The notes beneath the pieces are model-generated. The model was not told where the DNA came from and ran no database searches. It was given only the letters and a program-made list of their open reading frames with translations. Source: Microvirga sp. (GTDB taxonomy: Bacteria > Pseudomonadota > Alphaproteobacteria > Rhizobiales > Beijerinckiaceae). Taken from it: 64,000 nucleotides of DNA. The stretch is taken from contig JAQSWQ010000027.1 of the NCBI GenBank assembly GCA_029266525.1, positions 1 through 64,000 of the forward strand. Direction: 5' to 3'. Position 1 is the first letter of the stretch. Every line of letters begins with the position of its first letter. This document shows, in pieces, positions 19,162-28,711 of this stretch. The position numbers and the translations under genes were made by a program.

Positions 19162-20127
19162 ATGAGACCAGGACAGAACAGGCGCATGCGTGGGCGCAAC
19201 AACAACCGCAGCAAAGGCCCCAACCCCCTGACCCGGAGCTACGAGTCCAACGGCCCGGACGTGAAGATCCGCGGCACCGCCCAGCACGTCGCCGACAAGT
19301 ACGCGCAGCTCGCGCGGGACGCGCAGTCGAACGGCGATCCGGTCGCGGCCGAGAATTACTACCAGCACGCCGAGCACTACTACCGCATCATTGCCGCCGC
19401 CCAGGAGCAGTTCCGGGAGCAGTTCGGCGGCTATCCGCGCCCGGGCGACGAGGAGGGCGAGGAGGATGCGCCGGGCTACGGCTCGCAGGGCGAGCGTTCC
19501 ATGCCGCAGCCGGGCGACGACGATTTCGGGGCGCAGCCGCAACCGTTCGAGATGCGGTCGGATCAGAGCGGCGAGCGCCAGGACCGCTTCGATCGGGGCG
19601 ACCGCCAGGATCGCGGTGAGCGCGGCGACCGCTTCCAAGGCCGGGACCGGTTCGGCCGGGGCGACCGTCAGGACCGGGGCGACCGTTTCCAAGGCCGCGA
19701 CCGCTTCCCGCGCAACGACCGCCCGCGCCAAGATTTCCAGCGGCCCGACTACCAGCGCCCAGATGGCGGGCGCGACGAGGGCCGGTCCGATAACCGCCAG
19801 GATATGCCGCGACAGGACCAGCCGCGGCAGGACCAGCCGCGGCAGGACCAGCCCCGCTTCGAGCGTCGCGAACGCCGTCGCGAGGAGGGCGAGGACATGG
19901 GCGCGAACGGCCTTCCGGCCTTCCTGACCACGCCGGTGCGCACGCCCATCGCGGTCGAGCCCGAGACCGACGAGGGCGCCGCTCCGGTCGTCAACGGCGC
20001 CGGCGCCCATGGCGAGGGCAACGCCGCCCGCCCGCGCCGCCGCCGCCGCGCCCGCTACGAAGGCCCGGAGGGCGAGCCCGGCGCGGATTTCACGCCGGGC
20101 GGCGTGGACACCCCGCCGGCCGAGTAA
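19162..20127 (+). CDS. DUF4167 protein with Arg/Asp-rich low-complexity region
   Basis: 321-residue protein of the alphaproteobacterial DUF4167 family. The conserved domain is the first ~90 residues: RPGQNRRMRGRNNNRSKGPN, then the helical VADKYAQLARDAQSNGDPVAAENYYQHAEHYYRI. The middle (about 130-240) is disordered, built from RGDR/RFQGRDRF/RQDQP units that look like RNA-binding RGG-type tracts. A short conserved GLPAFLTTP segment and a basic cluster PRRRRRARY precede the acidic end. A TTG/GTG start seven codons upstream is possible; the ATG at 19162 gives the usual N-terminus. Function is unknown; nucleic-acid binding is an inference from composition. Confidence 0.88.
   Translation: MRPGQNRRMRGRNNNRSKGPNPLTRSYESNGPDVKIRGTAQHVADKYAQLARDAQSNGDPVAAENYYQHAEHYYRIIAAAQEQFREQFGGYPRPGDEEGEEDAPGYGSQGERSMPQPGDDDFGAQPQPFEMRSDQSGERQDRFDRGDRQDRGERGDRFQGRDRFGRGDRQDRGDRFQGRDRFPRNDRPRQDFQRPDYQRPDGGRDEGRSDNRQDMPRQDQPRQDQPRQDQPRFERRERRREEGEDMGANGLPAFLTTPVRTPIAVEPETDEGAAPVVNGAGAHGEGNAARPRRRRRARYEGPEGEPGADFTPGGVDTPPAE
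19810..19854 (+). repeat. Three tandem 15-bp repeats inside the DUF4167 gene
   Basis: Three consecutive 15-mers (CGRCAGGACCAGCCS type) encode RQDQP three times in the low-complexity region. A less regular repeat upstream (about 19590-19710) encodes alternating DRFQGRDRF and RGDRQDRG. In-frame length variation would be tolerated here. Confidence 0.8.
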
Positions 20128-20150
20128 GCCGGAGCTTTGGCGACGATTCA

Positions 20151-20173
20151 GGGAGGGCGAGAGCCCTCCTTTT
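20151..20173 (+). terminator. Rho-independent terminator after the DUF4167 gene
   Basis: GGAGGGC-GAGA-GCCCTCC stem with a GNRA-type loop followed by TTTT, 24 bases after the stop codon. It abuts the end of the convergent MOSC gene. Confidence 0.8.
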
Positions 20174-20967
20174 CATGTGAAGGGCAGGGCCGGTTGCGCC
20201 GGCGCCATCACGGTCAGGCGCTCACCCTCCGCAAGCACCCCCCCGGCCACCACTTCCGCATAGACGCCGCAATCGACATGGCCGAGCCGGCGCATCAGCG
20301 TCGCTGGGATCTCGAGGTCGCGAATGCCGGTCGCCGGGTCGACATTGGTCGCGGCGCAGCGCTCGATCCGCTTCGTCACTTTGAGCCGAAGCCCCGCCGC
20401 GTTCTCGAGCATGCACCCGACGATGTCGAGCTCGGCCCAGGGCTCCAGTCCCTCGACATGGAGGTTGCCGCGGAACCGCAACGGGTCGACCGGCGCCCCG
20501 ACCATGTCCTCGAGCGCGCGCACGCTCGCGAGATTGATCAGCGACACGAACCCCTTCCGCGAATCCGTGAAACGGAACCCGTCCGGAGCCCCAAGCACCT
20601 TCGGCGGACCGCGCAGCTCGCGCGGCATGTAGGTCCGGAAGAAGGCCTCGATCGCGAGCCGGCCCGCGCGGGTCGAAAGGTCGCCGCGCGCGACCTCGCG
20701 CCCGTCGTGGCGGACCGAGAGCACGCCCGTGTCGTCCTCGTAGCAGGTCGAAAGCCGCGCGAGCGATTCGTTGCGCATCAGCATCAGGAACTTGACCTTG
20801 GGCTGATGCTGCGGCTCGGCGGGATCGAAGCCGGACGGCCCGTTCTCGATCGCAAACAGCCGGTCGCCGGGGAAGTAGGCGCCTTTCTCGAGCATGGCGC
20901 GCGCGAGGGGCTCGGGCGAGAGCCCCTTCACGGGGTAGCGGTGCAGGGCGGCGATGCGCAGCTCCAT
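20173..20967 (-). CDS. MOSC-domain protein (molybdenum cofactor sulfurase C-terminal type)
   Basis: 264 residues. N-terminal beta-barrel (MOSC_N) [25 protein letters not shown], then the MOSC core with [18 protein letters not shown] and the conserved cysteine region [20 protein letters not shown] (about residues 200-220). MOSC proteins handle Mo-cofactor or sulfur transfer and some reduce N-hydroxylated compounds; which applies is unknown. Monocistronic and convergent with the DUF4167 gene. Confidence 0.88.
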   Translation of the reverse strand: MELRIAALHRYPVKGLSPEPLARAMLEKGAYFPGDRLFAIENGPSGFDPAEPQHQPKVKFLMLMRNESLARLSTCYEDDTGVLSVRHDGREVARGDLSTRAGRLAIEAFFRTYMPRELRGPPKVLGAPDGFRFTDSRKGFVSLINLASVRALEDMVGAPVDPLRFRGNLHVEGLEPWAELDIVGCMLENAAGLRLKVTKRIERCAATNVDPATGIRDLEIPATLMRRLGHVDCGVYAEVVAGGVLAEGERLTVMAPAQPALPFT

Positions 20968-21021
20968 GCGCGCGGCCTAAGCCGCTTGACGCGCGCCATC
21001 AACCCAAGCGGCGAGTTTTCC

Positions 21022-21050
21022 TTGCAAACCTTGCCCGACATTGCTACATG
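21022..21050 (+). promoter_or_regulatory. Sigma-70-like promoter of the rimP-nusA-infB operon
   Basis: TTGCAA and TACATG separated by 17 bases, about 110 bases upstream of rimP. Spacing and position fit a housekeeping promoter; a transcript would begin near 21057 and run first into the terminator hairpin at 21092. Confidence 0.55.
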
Positions 21051-21091
21051 CCGCCCGTCAGCTCTGGTTGCAGCGTCAAGCTGCGGTTCGG

Positions 21092-21120
21092 GAGCGGGCC
21101 CCCCGGGGTCCGCTCTTTTT
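21092..21120 (+). terminator. Leader terminator/attenuator upstream of rimP
   Basis: GAGCGGGCCC and GGGTCCGCTC form a 10-bp stem (one G-U pair) with a four-base loop, directly followed by TTTTTG. It lies between the predicted promoter and the rimP start, so it ends a leader of about 60 nt rather than a gene. No upstream plus-strand gene needs it: the neighbouring MOSC gene is transcribed the other way. Confidence 0.75.
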
Positions 21121-21161
21121 GTTTACCGGACCGCGCGCAGCCGAAGAGCCCGGATAACCGA

Positions 21162-21854
21162 ATGGCTGTCGAGCACGAAAACCGCCTTATCACCGAGACC
21201 GGCGTCGCTGGGCGCGTCGCCGCCGTCGTCGAGCCCGCGATCGAGGATCTCGGCTTCCGGCTGGTGCGCGTGAGGGTGTCGGGCCAGGACGGCTGTACGG
21301 TCCAGATCATGGCCGAGCGCCCTGACGGCACGATGTCGGTCGAGGATTGCGAGGCGGTGAGCCGCGCTCTGTCGCCGCTGCTCGATCTCGAGGACCCGGT
21401 GCCGCAGGCTTATCGCCTCGAGGTGTCCTCGCCTGGCATCGACCGGCCACTGACCCGCCGCAGCGATTTCGAGCGCTGGGCTGGGTACGAGGCCAAGGTC
21501 GAGATGGACTTAGCCCTGAACGGCCGCAAGCGTTTCCGCGGCCTTCTTCGCGGCGTCGAGGGCGAGGCAGCGGTGATCGAGCTGGCGGACGTGAAGGAAG
21601 GCGAGGAGAAGCTCTTCCGCCTGCCGCTCAGGGACATCGGCGACGCCCGGCTGGTGCTGACCGACGACCTCATCCGCGAGGCGCTTCGCCGCGGCTCGGC
21701 CGCTCGGGCCGAGCCGGAGGCCGAGAGCCTTGCCCACGCGAACGAAAACCCGGCTCCGGCACGTCGTCCGCCGCGCCCGGAGCGCGACCCCAACCCGCCG
21801 CGCAAGCCGGTTCAGCCCCGGCTCAAGCGCAGGACCAATACCGAGGAGGAGTGA
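21162..21854 (+). CDS. rimP: Ribosome maturation factor RimP
   Basis: 30S subunit assembly factor. 230 residues. Conserved: [38 protein letters not shown] and [25 protein letters not shown] (about residues 75-100). The C-terminal ~60 residues are a Pro/Arg-rich extension ([15 protein letters not shown]) common in Rhizobiales. The ATG at 21162 ([19 protein letters not shown]) was chosen over a longer frame that would cross the leader terminator. First gene of the operon; nusA follows after four bases. Confidence 0.95.
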   Translation: MAVEHENRLITETGVAGRVAAVVEPAIEDLGFRLVRVRVSGQDGCTVQIMAERPDGTMSVEDCEAVSRALSPLLDLEDPVPQAYRLEVSSPGIDRPLTRRSDFERWAGYEAKVEMDLALNGRKRFRGLLRGVEGEAAVIELADVKEGEEKLFRLPLRDIGDARLVLTDDLIREALRRGSAARAEPEAESLAHANENPAPARRPPRPERDPNPPRKPVQPRLKRRTNTEEE

Positions 21855-21858
21855 CCCG

Positions 21859-23457
21859 ATGGCCGTCAGCGCCAACAGGCTCGAGCTCTTGCAGATCGCG
21901 GACGCCGTCGCCCGCGAGAAGGTGATCGACAAGCAGATCGTGATCGACGCGATGGCCGACGCGATCGCCAAGGCCGCCCGCTCACGCTACGGCGCCGAGA
22001 CCGACGTGCATGCCGAGATCAACTCGAAGACAGGCGAGCTCCGGCTCGCCCGCCACCTGCTCGTCGTCGACGACAACGCCGTCGAGAACGACTCGCGCGA
22101 GATCACGCTGTCGGAGGCGCGGCGGCGCAATCCGGCGGCGCAGGTCGGCGATGCCATCGCCGAGACCCTGCCGCCCTTCGATTTCGGCCGCATCGCGGCG
22201 CAGTCGGCGAAGCAGGTCATCGTGCAGAAGGTGCGCGAAGCCGAGCGCGACCGGCAGTACGACGAGTACAAGGACCGCATCGGCGAGATCGTCAACGGCA
22301 TCGTCAAGCGCGTCGAGTACGGCAACGTCATCGTCGATCTCGGCCGCGGCGAGGGCATCATCCGCCGCGACGAGATGATCCCGCGCGAGACCTTCCGCCC
22401 GGGCGACCGCGTCCGCGCCTATCTCTTCGACGTCCGCCGCGAGGCGCGCGGGCCGCAGATCTTCCTGTCGCGCACCCACCCGCAGTTCATGGCGAAGCTC
22501 TTCGCCCAGGAGGTACCGGAGATCTACGACGGCATCGTCGAGGTGAAGGCGGTAGCGCGCGATCCCGGCTCGCGCGCCAAAATCGGCGTGATCTCGCGCG
22601 ACAGCTCGATCGATCCGGTCGGCGCCTGCGTCGGCATGCGCGGGTCGCGCGTGCAGGCGGTCGTCGGCGAGCTCCAGGGCGAGAAGATCGACATCATCCC
22701 GTGGTCGCAAGACCAAGCGACCTTCGTGGTGAACGCGCTGCAGCCGGCCGAGGTGGTCAAGGTCGTGCTCGACGAGGATGCCGACCGCATCGAGGTGGTC
22801 GTGCCGGACGACCAGCTCTCGCTGGCGATCGGCCGGCGAGGCCAGAACGTACGCCTCGCCTCGCAGCTCACCGGCTGGGACATCGACATCCTGACCGAGG
22901 CCGAGGAATCGGAGCGCCGCCAGAAGGAGTTCACGGCCCGTACCGAGCTCTTCATGCAAGCGCTCGACGTCGACGAGGTGGTGGGCCAGCTCCTCGCCTC
23001 GGAAGGCTTCCGCACGGTCGAGGAGATCGCCTATGTCGATCCCGGCGAGGTCGCCTCGATCCAGGGCTTCGACGAGAGTACGGCGCGCGAGATCCAGAAT
23101 CGCGCGCAGGAATATCTTGCGCGTATCGAGGCCGAGCACGACGCTCGCCGGAAGGAGCTCGGAGTGGAGGATCAATTGAAGGAGATCGACGGCATCACGA
23201 CGCCGATGCTGGTCGCGCTCGGCGAGAACGGGGTGAAGACGGTCGAGGACTTCGCCGATCTCGCGACCGACGATCTCGTCGGCTGGACCGAAGGCAAGGG
23301 CCCGGAGGCGGTGCGCCACAAGGGCTTCCTCGACGGTTTCGAGCTGTCGCGCGCCGACGCGGAGGGCATGATCATGGCGGCCCGCGTCGAGCTCGGCTGG
23401 ATCGAGCCGCCGGCCGAAGCGGAGGCCGAGGCCGAGACGGAGGCGCATCCGACCTGA
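21859..23457 (+). CDS. nusA: Transcription termination/antitermination factor NusA
   Basis: Binds RNA polymerase and nascent RNA. 532 residues. N-terminal domain (1-~130; [20 protein letters not shown]), S1 domain ([27 protein letters not shown] split at about 140-160), two KH domains ([17 protein letters not shown] and [20 protein letters not shown]), then two C-terminal helix-hairpin-helix acidic repeats. The Ala/Glu-rich tail ends at 23457. The ATG at 21859 follows a GAGGAG Shine-Dalgarno. The stop overlaps the next start (TGATG). Confidence 0.97.
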   Translation: MAVSANRLELLQIADAVAREKVIDKQIVIDAMADAIAKAARSRYGAETDVHAEINSKTGELRLARHLLVVDDNAVENDSREITLSEARRRNPAAQVGDAIAETLPPFDFGRIAAQSAKQVIVQKVREAERDRQYDEYKDRIGEIVNGIVKRVEYGNVIVDLGRGEGIIRRDEMIPRETFRPGDRVRAYLFDVRREARGPQIFLSRTHPQFMAKLFAQEVPEIYDGIVEVKAVARDPGSRAKIGVISRDSSIDPVGACVGMRGSRVQAVVGELQGEKIDIIPWSQDQATFVVNALQPAEVVKVVLDEDADRIEVVVPDDQLSLAIGRRGQNVRLASQLTGWDIDILTEAEESERRQKEFTARTELFMQALDVDEVVGQLLASEGFRTVEEIAYVDPGEVASIQGFDESTAREIQNRAQEYLARIEAEHDARRKELGVEDQLKEIDGITTPMLVALGENGVKTVEDFADLATDDLVGWTEGKGPEAVRHKGFLDGFELSRADAEGMIMAARVELGWIEPPAEAEAEAETEAHPT

Positions 23458-24137
23458 TGCCGCGCCGAGAGCCGGAGCGAAGCTGCATCGTCACGCGCGA
23501 GGTCCGCTCGCCCGAGACGCTAATCCGCTTCGTGGTCGGGCCGGACGGGACCGTGGTGCCGGACCTCAAGCACAAGCTTCCCGGCCGCGGTGCCTGGGTC
23601 TCGGCCAATGCCGAGGCGGTGAGGCAGGCGGTCAGGCGCCGGCTGTTCGCCCGGGCCTTCAATGCTGAGGTCAAGGTCGCGCCGACGCTCGCCGAGGACA
23701 TCGACGCGGCGCTGCGGCAGGATTTGCGCCAGGCCCTGTCGCTTGCCAACAAGGCCGGGGCGGTGACGAGCGGCTTCGCCAAGGTCGAATCGGCGGTCGC
23801 CGAGGGAAGGATCGCGGCTCTGATCCACGCGGCGGAAGCCGCCGAGGATGGGCGGCGAAAGCTCGCGGGGGCGTTGCGGAAACGCTTCGGCGACGCGATA
23901 TCGGCCGTTCCGGTGATCGACGAGATCACCGGGCCGGAATTGGATTTGGCATTGGGGCGGCCAAATGTGATACATGCGGCCGTCGCTGCAGGCCCTGGCA
24001 GCGACGGCTTTCTCGCGCGTTGGCGTCGGCTGCGGGCTTACCGCGGAACGGGCGCCGATGAGGCCGCTCTCTTGGCGGAGAGCGGCCGCGCCCTCGGCGA
24101 TGCACAGAACGCGGACGACGAGCCCGCAGGAATTTGA
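23457..24137 (+). CDS. ylxR: YlxR-domain RNA-binding protein fused to an L7Ae-like domain
   Basis: 226 residues in two parts. Residues 1-~85 are the YlxR (DUF448) fold: [26 protein letters not shown] and [19 protein letters not shown]. Residues ~90-190 resemble a ribosomal L7Ae/L30e domain: [28 protein letters not shown] and [16 protein letters not shown]. In other bacteria YlxR and the L7Ae-like YlxQ are separate neighbours in the same operon. Start ATG 23457 overlaps the nusA stop. A role in ribosome or RNase P interaction is inferred from family work. Confidence 0.9.
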   Translation: MPRREPERSCIVTREVRSPETLIRFVVGPDGTVVPDLKHKLPGRGAWVSANAEAVRQAVRRRLFARAFNAEVKVAPTLAEDIDAALRQDLRQALSLANKAGAVTSGFAKVESAVAEGRIAALIHAAEAAEDGRRKLAGALRKRFGDAISAVPVIDEITGPELDLALGRPNVIHAAVAAGPGSDGFLARWRRLRAYRGTGADEAALLAESGRALGDAQNADDEPAGI

Positions 24138-24142
24138 GCGGT

Positions 24143-26893
24143 ATGAGCGATACGGAAACCAAGAGCCCGAGCGACAAGACGCTGCATCTGTCGTCGCCGA
24201 AGACGCTGAGCTTGAAGCGTCCGGTCGAGCACAATACGGTGCGGCAGAGCTTCTCGCACGGCCGCACCAAGGCGGTCGTCGTCGAGACGGTCAAGCGTCG
24301 CGCCGGGCCCGCGCCGGCCAAGGACGGCCACAGTGCGCCGGCCGCAAAGGCCGCGCCCGCCGCGCCGGCCGCGGCCCCGAGCGCACGGCGCACCCTCGGG
24401 CCGGCGACGCCCGCCGCTCCCGCAGCCCCGGCCGCTGCGCCGACGCCCGCTCCCGCGACCCGCCCGAGCGGCATGGTGCTGCGCACCTTGAGCGACTCCG
24501 AGCGCGACGCCCGCGCGAGCGCCCTCGCGGAAGCCCGCGTCCGCGAGGAGGAGGATCGCCGCCGGGCCGAGGAGGAGGCGAAGCGCCGTGCCGAGCGCGA
24601 GGCCCGCGACGCGCGCGAACGCGCCGCCGCTGAAGCGCGCAAGCGCGAGGAGGAGGAGCGCCGCCAGAAGGAGGACGAGCGAAAGCGCCGCGCCGAGGAC
24701 GAGGCCCGCCGCCGCCTCGGCGAGGAGACGGTTCCGCAGCGCGGCGTGACGAGCGCCCGGCTCGGTCCGGGCGAGGCGCGCCGGCCTCGCAGCCTCGATC
24801 ACATGGGTCGGCCCGAGTCGGTTCCTGCGACGGACGCGGGCGCCACGGCTCGCCCGTCGGCAGCGCCGGTCGCTCGCGCGCCCGGCCGCCCTGTCCAGGC
24901 CGAAGACGAGGCCGAAGGCAAGCGCATCATTCGCCGGCCCGGCATGCCGACCCGCATCATCACGCCGCCGAAGGCTCCGAAGGCGCCCGGCGGCGACCGC
25001 AACCGCGGCCGCCTGACCATCGCGACCGCGACCGGCGGCGAGGACGAGCGCACCCGCTCCATCGCCTCGTTCCGGCGCCGCATGCAGCGCCTCACCGGCC
25101 ACCGGCAGGTCGAGCAGAAGGAGAAGCTTTCCCGCGAGGTGGTCATTCCGGAGACGATCACCATCCAGGAGCTCGCGAACCGCATGTCGGAGCGCGGCGT
25201 CGACGTGATCCGCCTCCTGATGAAGCAGGGCCAGCTCCTCAAGATCACCGACGCGATCGACGCCGACACGGCGCAGCTCGTCGCCGAAGAGCTCGGCCAC
25301 ACCGTCAAGCGCGTCGCCGAGTCGGACGTCGAGGAGGGCCTGTTCGCCGCCCCGGACGAGGGCGACAACCTCGTCTCGCGCCCGCCGGTCGTGACCATCA
25401 TGGGACATGTCGACCACGGCAAGACCTCGCTCCTCGACGCGATCCGCAAGACCAACGTGGTCTCGGGCGAGGCCGGCGGCATCACGCAGCATATCGGCGC
25501 CTATCAGGTGACCTCGCCGCTCGGCGGCAGGATCACCTTCATCGATACCCCGGGCCACGCCGCCTTCACGGCGATGCGCGCCCGCGGCGCGAAGGTGACC
25601 GACGTCGTGGTGCTGGTCGTCGCGGCCGACGACGGCGTCATGCCGCAGACCGTCGAGGCGATCTCGCACGCCAAGGCCGCGAAGGTCCCGCTGATCGTCG
25701 CGATCAACAAGATCGACAAGCCGGACGCGAACCCGCAGCGGGTCCGCACCGAGCTCCTCCAGCATGAGATCGTGGTCGAATCCATGGGCGGCGACACGCT
25801 CGAATTCGAGGTGTCCGCCCTCCAGGGCACCGGCCTCGACCAGCTCCTGGAAGGTCTCCAGCTTCAGGCCGAGATCCTCGATCTCAAGGCCAACCCCGAC
25901 CGCTCGGCCGAGGGCACCGTGATCGAGGCAAAGCTCGACCGCGGCCGCGGACCGGTCGCGACCGTGCTCGTGCAGCGCGGCACGCTGCGGCCCGGCGACA
26001 TCGTCGTCGCGGGCGCCGAATGGGGTCGCGTGCGCGCGCTCGTCGACGACAAGGGCGCGGCCGTGAAGGAGGCGGCGCCGTCGGTTCCGGTTGAGGTGCT
26101 CGGCTTCAACGGGACGCCCGAAGCAGGTGACCTCGTCGCAGTGGTCGAGAACGAGGCGCGTGCCCGCGAGGTCACCGATTACCGGGCCCGCCAGAAGCGC
26201 GAGCGCCAGGCGGCCCGCACCCCTGGGGCTGGTCGCTCGCTCGCCGAGATGATGCGCGACCTCAAGGAAGGTGCCGGCCGCAAGGAGTTCACCCTCGTGG
26301 TCAAGGGCGACGTCCAGGGCTCGGTCGAGGCGATCGTCGCGGCGCTCGACAAACTGGGCACCGAGGAGGTCGGGGCCCGGGTGTTGCATTCGGGTGTCGG
26401 CGGCATCACCGAGTCCGACATCACGCTCGCCGAGGCCTCGAAGGCGGTGGTCATCGGCTTCAATGTGCGCGCCCACAAGGAAGCGCGGGAAGCCGCCGAG
26501 CGCTCCGGCATCGAGATCCGCTATTACAACATCATCTACAACCTCGTGGACGACGTGAAGGCGGCGATGTCCGGGCTTCTCGCTCCGACCTTGCGCGAGG
26601 AGCGGCTCGGCGAGGCGCAGGTGCTCGAGGTCTTCAACGTATCCAAGGTCGGCAAGGTCGCGGGCTGCCGCGTCCTCGACGGCCGGGTCGAGCGCGGGGC
26701 CAACGTCCGCCTCATCCGCGACAATGTCGTCATCCACGAAGGCAAGCTCTCGCAGCTCAAGCGCTTCAAGGACGACGCCCGCGAGGTGGTGGCCGGCCAG
26801 GAATGCGGCATGGCCTTCGAGAACTACCAGGACATGCGCCAGGGCGACGTCATCGAGTGCTACCGCGTCCACGAGGAGCGGCGGACGCTGTGA
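24143..26893 (+). CDS. infB: Translation initiation factor IF-2
   Basis: GTPase that places fMet-tRNA on the 30S subunit. 916 residues. Long N-terminal Ala/Pro and then Glu/Arg coiled-coil extension (about 60-200), IF2_N ([22 protein letters not shown]), G domain with [20 protein letters not shown] and NKID, then domains II-IV ending [10 protein letters not shown]-like [24 protein letters not shown] 24143 chosen; a TTG three codons earlier is the only nearby alternative. The ylxR stop lies five bases upstream. Confidence 0.97.
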   Translation: MSDTETKSPSDKTLHLSSPKTLSLKRPVEHNTVRQSFSHGRTKAVVVETVKRRAGPAPAKDGHSAPAAKAAPAAPAAAPSARRTLGPATPAAPAAPAAAPTPAPATRPSGMVLRTLSDSERDARASALAEARVREEEDRRRAEEEAKRRAEREARDARERAAAEARKREEEERRQKEDERKRRAEDEARRRLGEETVPQRGVTSARLGPGEARRPRSLDHMGRPESVPATDAGATARPSAAPVARAPGRPVQAEDEAEGKRIIRRPGMPTRIITPPKAPKAPGGDRNRGRLTIATATGGEDERTRSIASFRRRMQRLTGHRQVEQKEKLSREVVIPETITIQELANRMSERGVDVIRLLMKQGQLLKITDAIDADTAQLVAEELGHTVKRVAESDVEEGLFAAPDEGDNLVSRPPVVTIMGHVDHGKTSLLDAIRKTNVVSGEAGGITQHIGAYQVTSPLGGRITFIDTPGHAAFTAMRARGAKVTDVVVLVVAADDGVMPQTVEAISHAKAAKVPLIVAINKIDKPDANPQRVRTELLQHEIVVESMGGDTLEFEVSALQGTGLDQLLEGLQLQAEILDLKANPDRSAEGTVIEAKLDRGRGPVATVLVQRGTLRPGDIVVAGAEWGRVRALVDDKGAAVKEAAPSVPVEVLGFNGTPEAGDLVAVVENEARAREVTDYRARQKRERQAARTPGAGRSLAEMMRDLKEGAGRKEFTLVVKGDVQGSVEAIVAALDKLGTEEVGARVLHSGVGGITESDITLAEASKAVVIGFNVRAHKEAREAAERSGIEIRYYNIIYNLVDDVKAAMSGLLAPTLREERLGEAQVLEVFNVSKVGKVAGCRVLDGRVERGANVRLIRDNVVIHEGKLSQLKRFKDDAREVVAGQECGMAFENYQDMRQGDVIECYRVHEERRTL

Positions 26894-26896
26894 ACT

Positions 26897-27009
26897 CCCC
26901 CTCTTCCGCTTGCGGGAGAGGGCTGGGGTGAGGGGCTGAAGAAGGCGCTGCCCTCACGGCGGTCGGTGCTGCCGCGCCGACTCCGCCTCTCCCGCAAGCG
27001 GGCGAGGTG
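26897..27009. repeat. Intergenic palindromic repeat pair between infB and rbfA
   Basis: Two facing copies of the same motif: CTTCCGCTTGCGGGAGAGGG at about 26903-26922 and its near reverse complement CTCTCCCGCAAGCGGGCGAG at about 26986-27006, with GGGGTGAGGGG beside the first. Each is itself palindromic. The whole could fold into a long stem in the transcript. Related cores occur at 1533-1553, 28553-28710 and near 30540-30565. Confidence 0.65.
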
Positions 27010-27037
27010 AAGATCCGGTCCGATCCCGGAGACCACC

Positions 27038-27454
27038 ATGGCGAAACGCCCCGACTCTTCCGCCGGCCCGAGCCAACGCCAGCAGCGCGTGGCCGAGCTC
27101 GTGCGCCATGCGCTCGCCGAGGTGCTGCAGCGGGGCGAGGTCCAGGACCCGGTGCTGGCGAGCCACATCGTCACCATCCCCCAGGTGCGCATGTCGCCGG
27201 ACCTGCGGCTTGCGACCGCTTACGTCATGCCGCTTGGCGGTCGGGACGAGCGCGAGGTGCTCGATGCGCTCGAGCGCAACCGGAAGCACCTCCGCCAGGA
27301 GGTGGCGCACCGCGTCAATCTCAAATTCGCGCCCGACCTGCGCTTCCGCCGCGACGAGACTTTTGATGAGGCCTCCCGCATCGATGCGCTCCTGCGCAGC
27401 GAGAAGGTGCGGCGGGACGTGGCGAAGCCGAGCGATGTGGCGGACGAGGATTGA
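27038..27454 (+). CDS. rbfA: Ribosome-binding factor A
   Basis: Cold-associated 30S maturation factor. 138 residues. Conserved: [20 protein letters not shown] near the N-terminus, [23 protein letters not shown] (about 48-70) and the C-terminal [21 protein letters not shown], which contains the KH-like LRF-x-D signature. Part of the nusA-infB operon despite the 144-base repeat-bearing gap before it. Confidence 0.96.
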   Translation: MAKRPDSSAGPSQRQQRVAELVRHALAEVLQRGEVQDPVLASHIVTIPQVRMSPDLRLATAYVMPLGGRDEREVLDALERNRKHLRQEVAHRVNLKFAPDLRFRRDETFDEASRIDALLRSEKVRRDVAKPSDVADED

Positions 27455-27471
27455 GCGCCAATACCTTCATG

Positions 27472-27565
27472 GTCGTCCCGGGCGGCCGCAGGCGACCCGG
27501 GACCCACGGCGCCGCCGCGTGGGCTGGGGATCCCGGCTCTCCGCTGCGCTCCGGCCGGGATGACG
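27472..27565. repeat. Intergenic inverted-repeat element between rbfA and truB
   Basis: Begins GTCGTCCCGGGC and ends GCCGGGATGACG, so the outer ends are complementary; inner palindromes include GACCCGGGACCCAC with GTGGGC. The CCGGGATGAC end is a recurring intergenic signature in Rhizobiales genomes. Related fragments are at 32686-32725 and 36937-36968. Confidence 0.65.
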
Positions 27566-27588
27566 CCGTTAACGAATAAAGACACGCA

Positions 27589-28545
27589 ATGACCGAGACC
27601 GACGACCGCCCGCCGCGCCAGGAGCGCGGACCCCGCGAGCCCCGACCGAAGAAGCGGGACGTGAACGGCTGGCTCGTGCTCGACAAGGGCGTCGGCATGA
27701 CCTCGACCCATGCGGTCGCGGTGGTGAAGCGTGCCTTCCACGCCAAGAAGGCGGGCCACGCCGGCACGCTCGACCCGCTCGCTTCCGGCATCCTGCCGAT
27801 TGCGCTCGGCGAGGCGACCAAGACCGTTCCCTTCGTGATGGACGGGCGCAAGGCCTATGTCTTCACGGTCGCCTGGGGCGTCGAGACCGACACCGACGAT
27901 TCCGAGGGCAAACCGGTCCAGGCGACGCACCGCTTCCCTGAGCGGGAGGCGATCGAGGCGCTGCTGCCGCGATTTACAGGCACGATCGAGCAGGTCCCGC
28001 CGCGCTTCTCGGCGATCAAGATCCAGGGCGAGCGCGCCTATGATCTCGCGCGCGAGGGCGAGACGGTGGAGCTCAAGCCGCGGACGGTCGAGATCGCCCG
28101 CCTCGCGGTCATGCGGCACGCCGGCGAGCGCAGCGTGCTTGAGGCGGAGTGCGGCAAAGGCACCTATGTCCGCTCGCTCGCGCGCGACCTCGGCCGGGCG
28201 CTCGGCTGCCTCGGCCATGTCGCGGCGCTCAGGCGCACGCGGGTCGGTCCATTCACGGAGGAGGAGGCCGTCACCGTCGCCGAGCTGACGGAGGCGGTGG
28301 AAGGGGGCGACCCTTCCGGCCTGCTGAGACCCGTTGACTCGGCGCTCGGCGAGCTACCGTCCGTCGCCGTCTCCCGCGACCTGGCCGGCCGACTGATGCG
28401 CGGACAGTCCGTTATCCTGCGCGGGCGCGAGGCGCCCATGGCCGGCAAGGCCTACGCCACCTGCGGCGGCGTGCTGGTTGCGGTCGGCGATGTCGAGAAG
28501 GGCGAGCTCGTGCCCCACCGGGTGTTCAATCTGGGCGGGGGGTAA
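27589..28545 (+). CDS. truB: tRNA pseudouridine(55) synthase TruB
   Basis: Forms pseudouridine 55 in the T-loop of tRNA. 318 residues. Catalytic Asp in GHAGTLDPLASGILPIALGEATK (about residues 62-66). N-terminal NGWLVLDKGVGMTSTHAV, then PPRFSAIKIQGERAYDLAREG and CGKGTYVRSLARDLGRALG. The first ~20 residues are a charged extension (DDRPPRQERGPREPRPKKR). Last gene of the nusA-infB transcription unit. Confidence 0.96.
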   Translation: MTETDDRPPRQERGPREPRPKKRDVNGWLVLDKGVGMTSTHAVAVVKRAFHAKKAGHAGTLDPLASGILPIALGEATKTVPFVMDGRKAYVFTVAWGVETDTDDSEGKPVQATHRFPEREAIEALLPRFTGTIEQVPPRFSAIKIQGERAYDLAREGETVELKPRTVEIARLAVMRHAGERSVLEAECGKGTYVRSLARDLGRALGCLGHVAALRRTRVGPFTEEEAVTVAELTEAVEGGDPSGLLRPVDSALGELPSVAVSRDLAGRLMRGQSVILRGREAPMAGKAYATCGGVLVAVGDVEKGELVPHRVFNLGGG

Positions 28546-28552
28546 GAGACCT

Positions 28553-28710
28553 CCTCTGCCGGCTTGCGGAGAGAGGGCTCCGGCCGCGAACTGGCGGCCG
28601 GAGCGAGCCCGAAGGGCGAGGGGTCCGGGGTGCCCGCTTCAACTCTCGCCCGGCCCCCATCCGGACGGCTACGCCGTCTCGACCTCTCCCTCCGGGAGGG
28701 GGTGGGTCGC
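28553..28710. repeat. Palindrome-rich intergenic element between truB and the ferritin-like gene
   Basis: About 160 bases in the convergent gap, with several short inverted repeats: GCTCCGGCCGC...GCGGCCGGAGC, CGGACGGCTACGCCGTC and CTCTCCCTCCGGGAGGG. Its edges resemble the CTCTCC/GGAGAG core of the other elements. It could serve as a bidirectional transcription barrier, but no T-run marks a terminator. Confidence 0.5.
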
Positions 28711-28711
28711 G

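Noticed and set aside
19560-19860. CRISPR-like repeat array
   Set aside because: The repeats are short, in frame, without spacers and inside the DUF4167 coding region. No CRISPR array was seen anywhere in the window.
24038-26872. Very long open frame (944 codons) antisense to infB
   Set aside because: Its codons mirror those of infB, a certain gene; high GC leaves few stops on the opposite strand. No domain or family sequence is visible.
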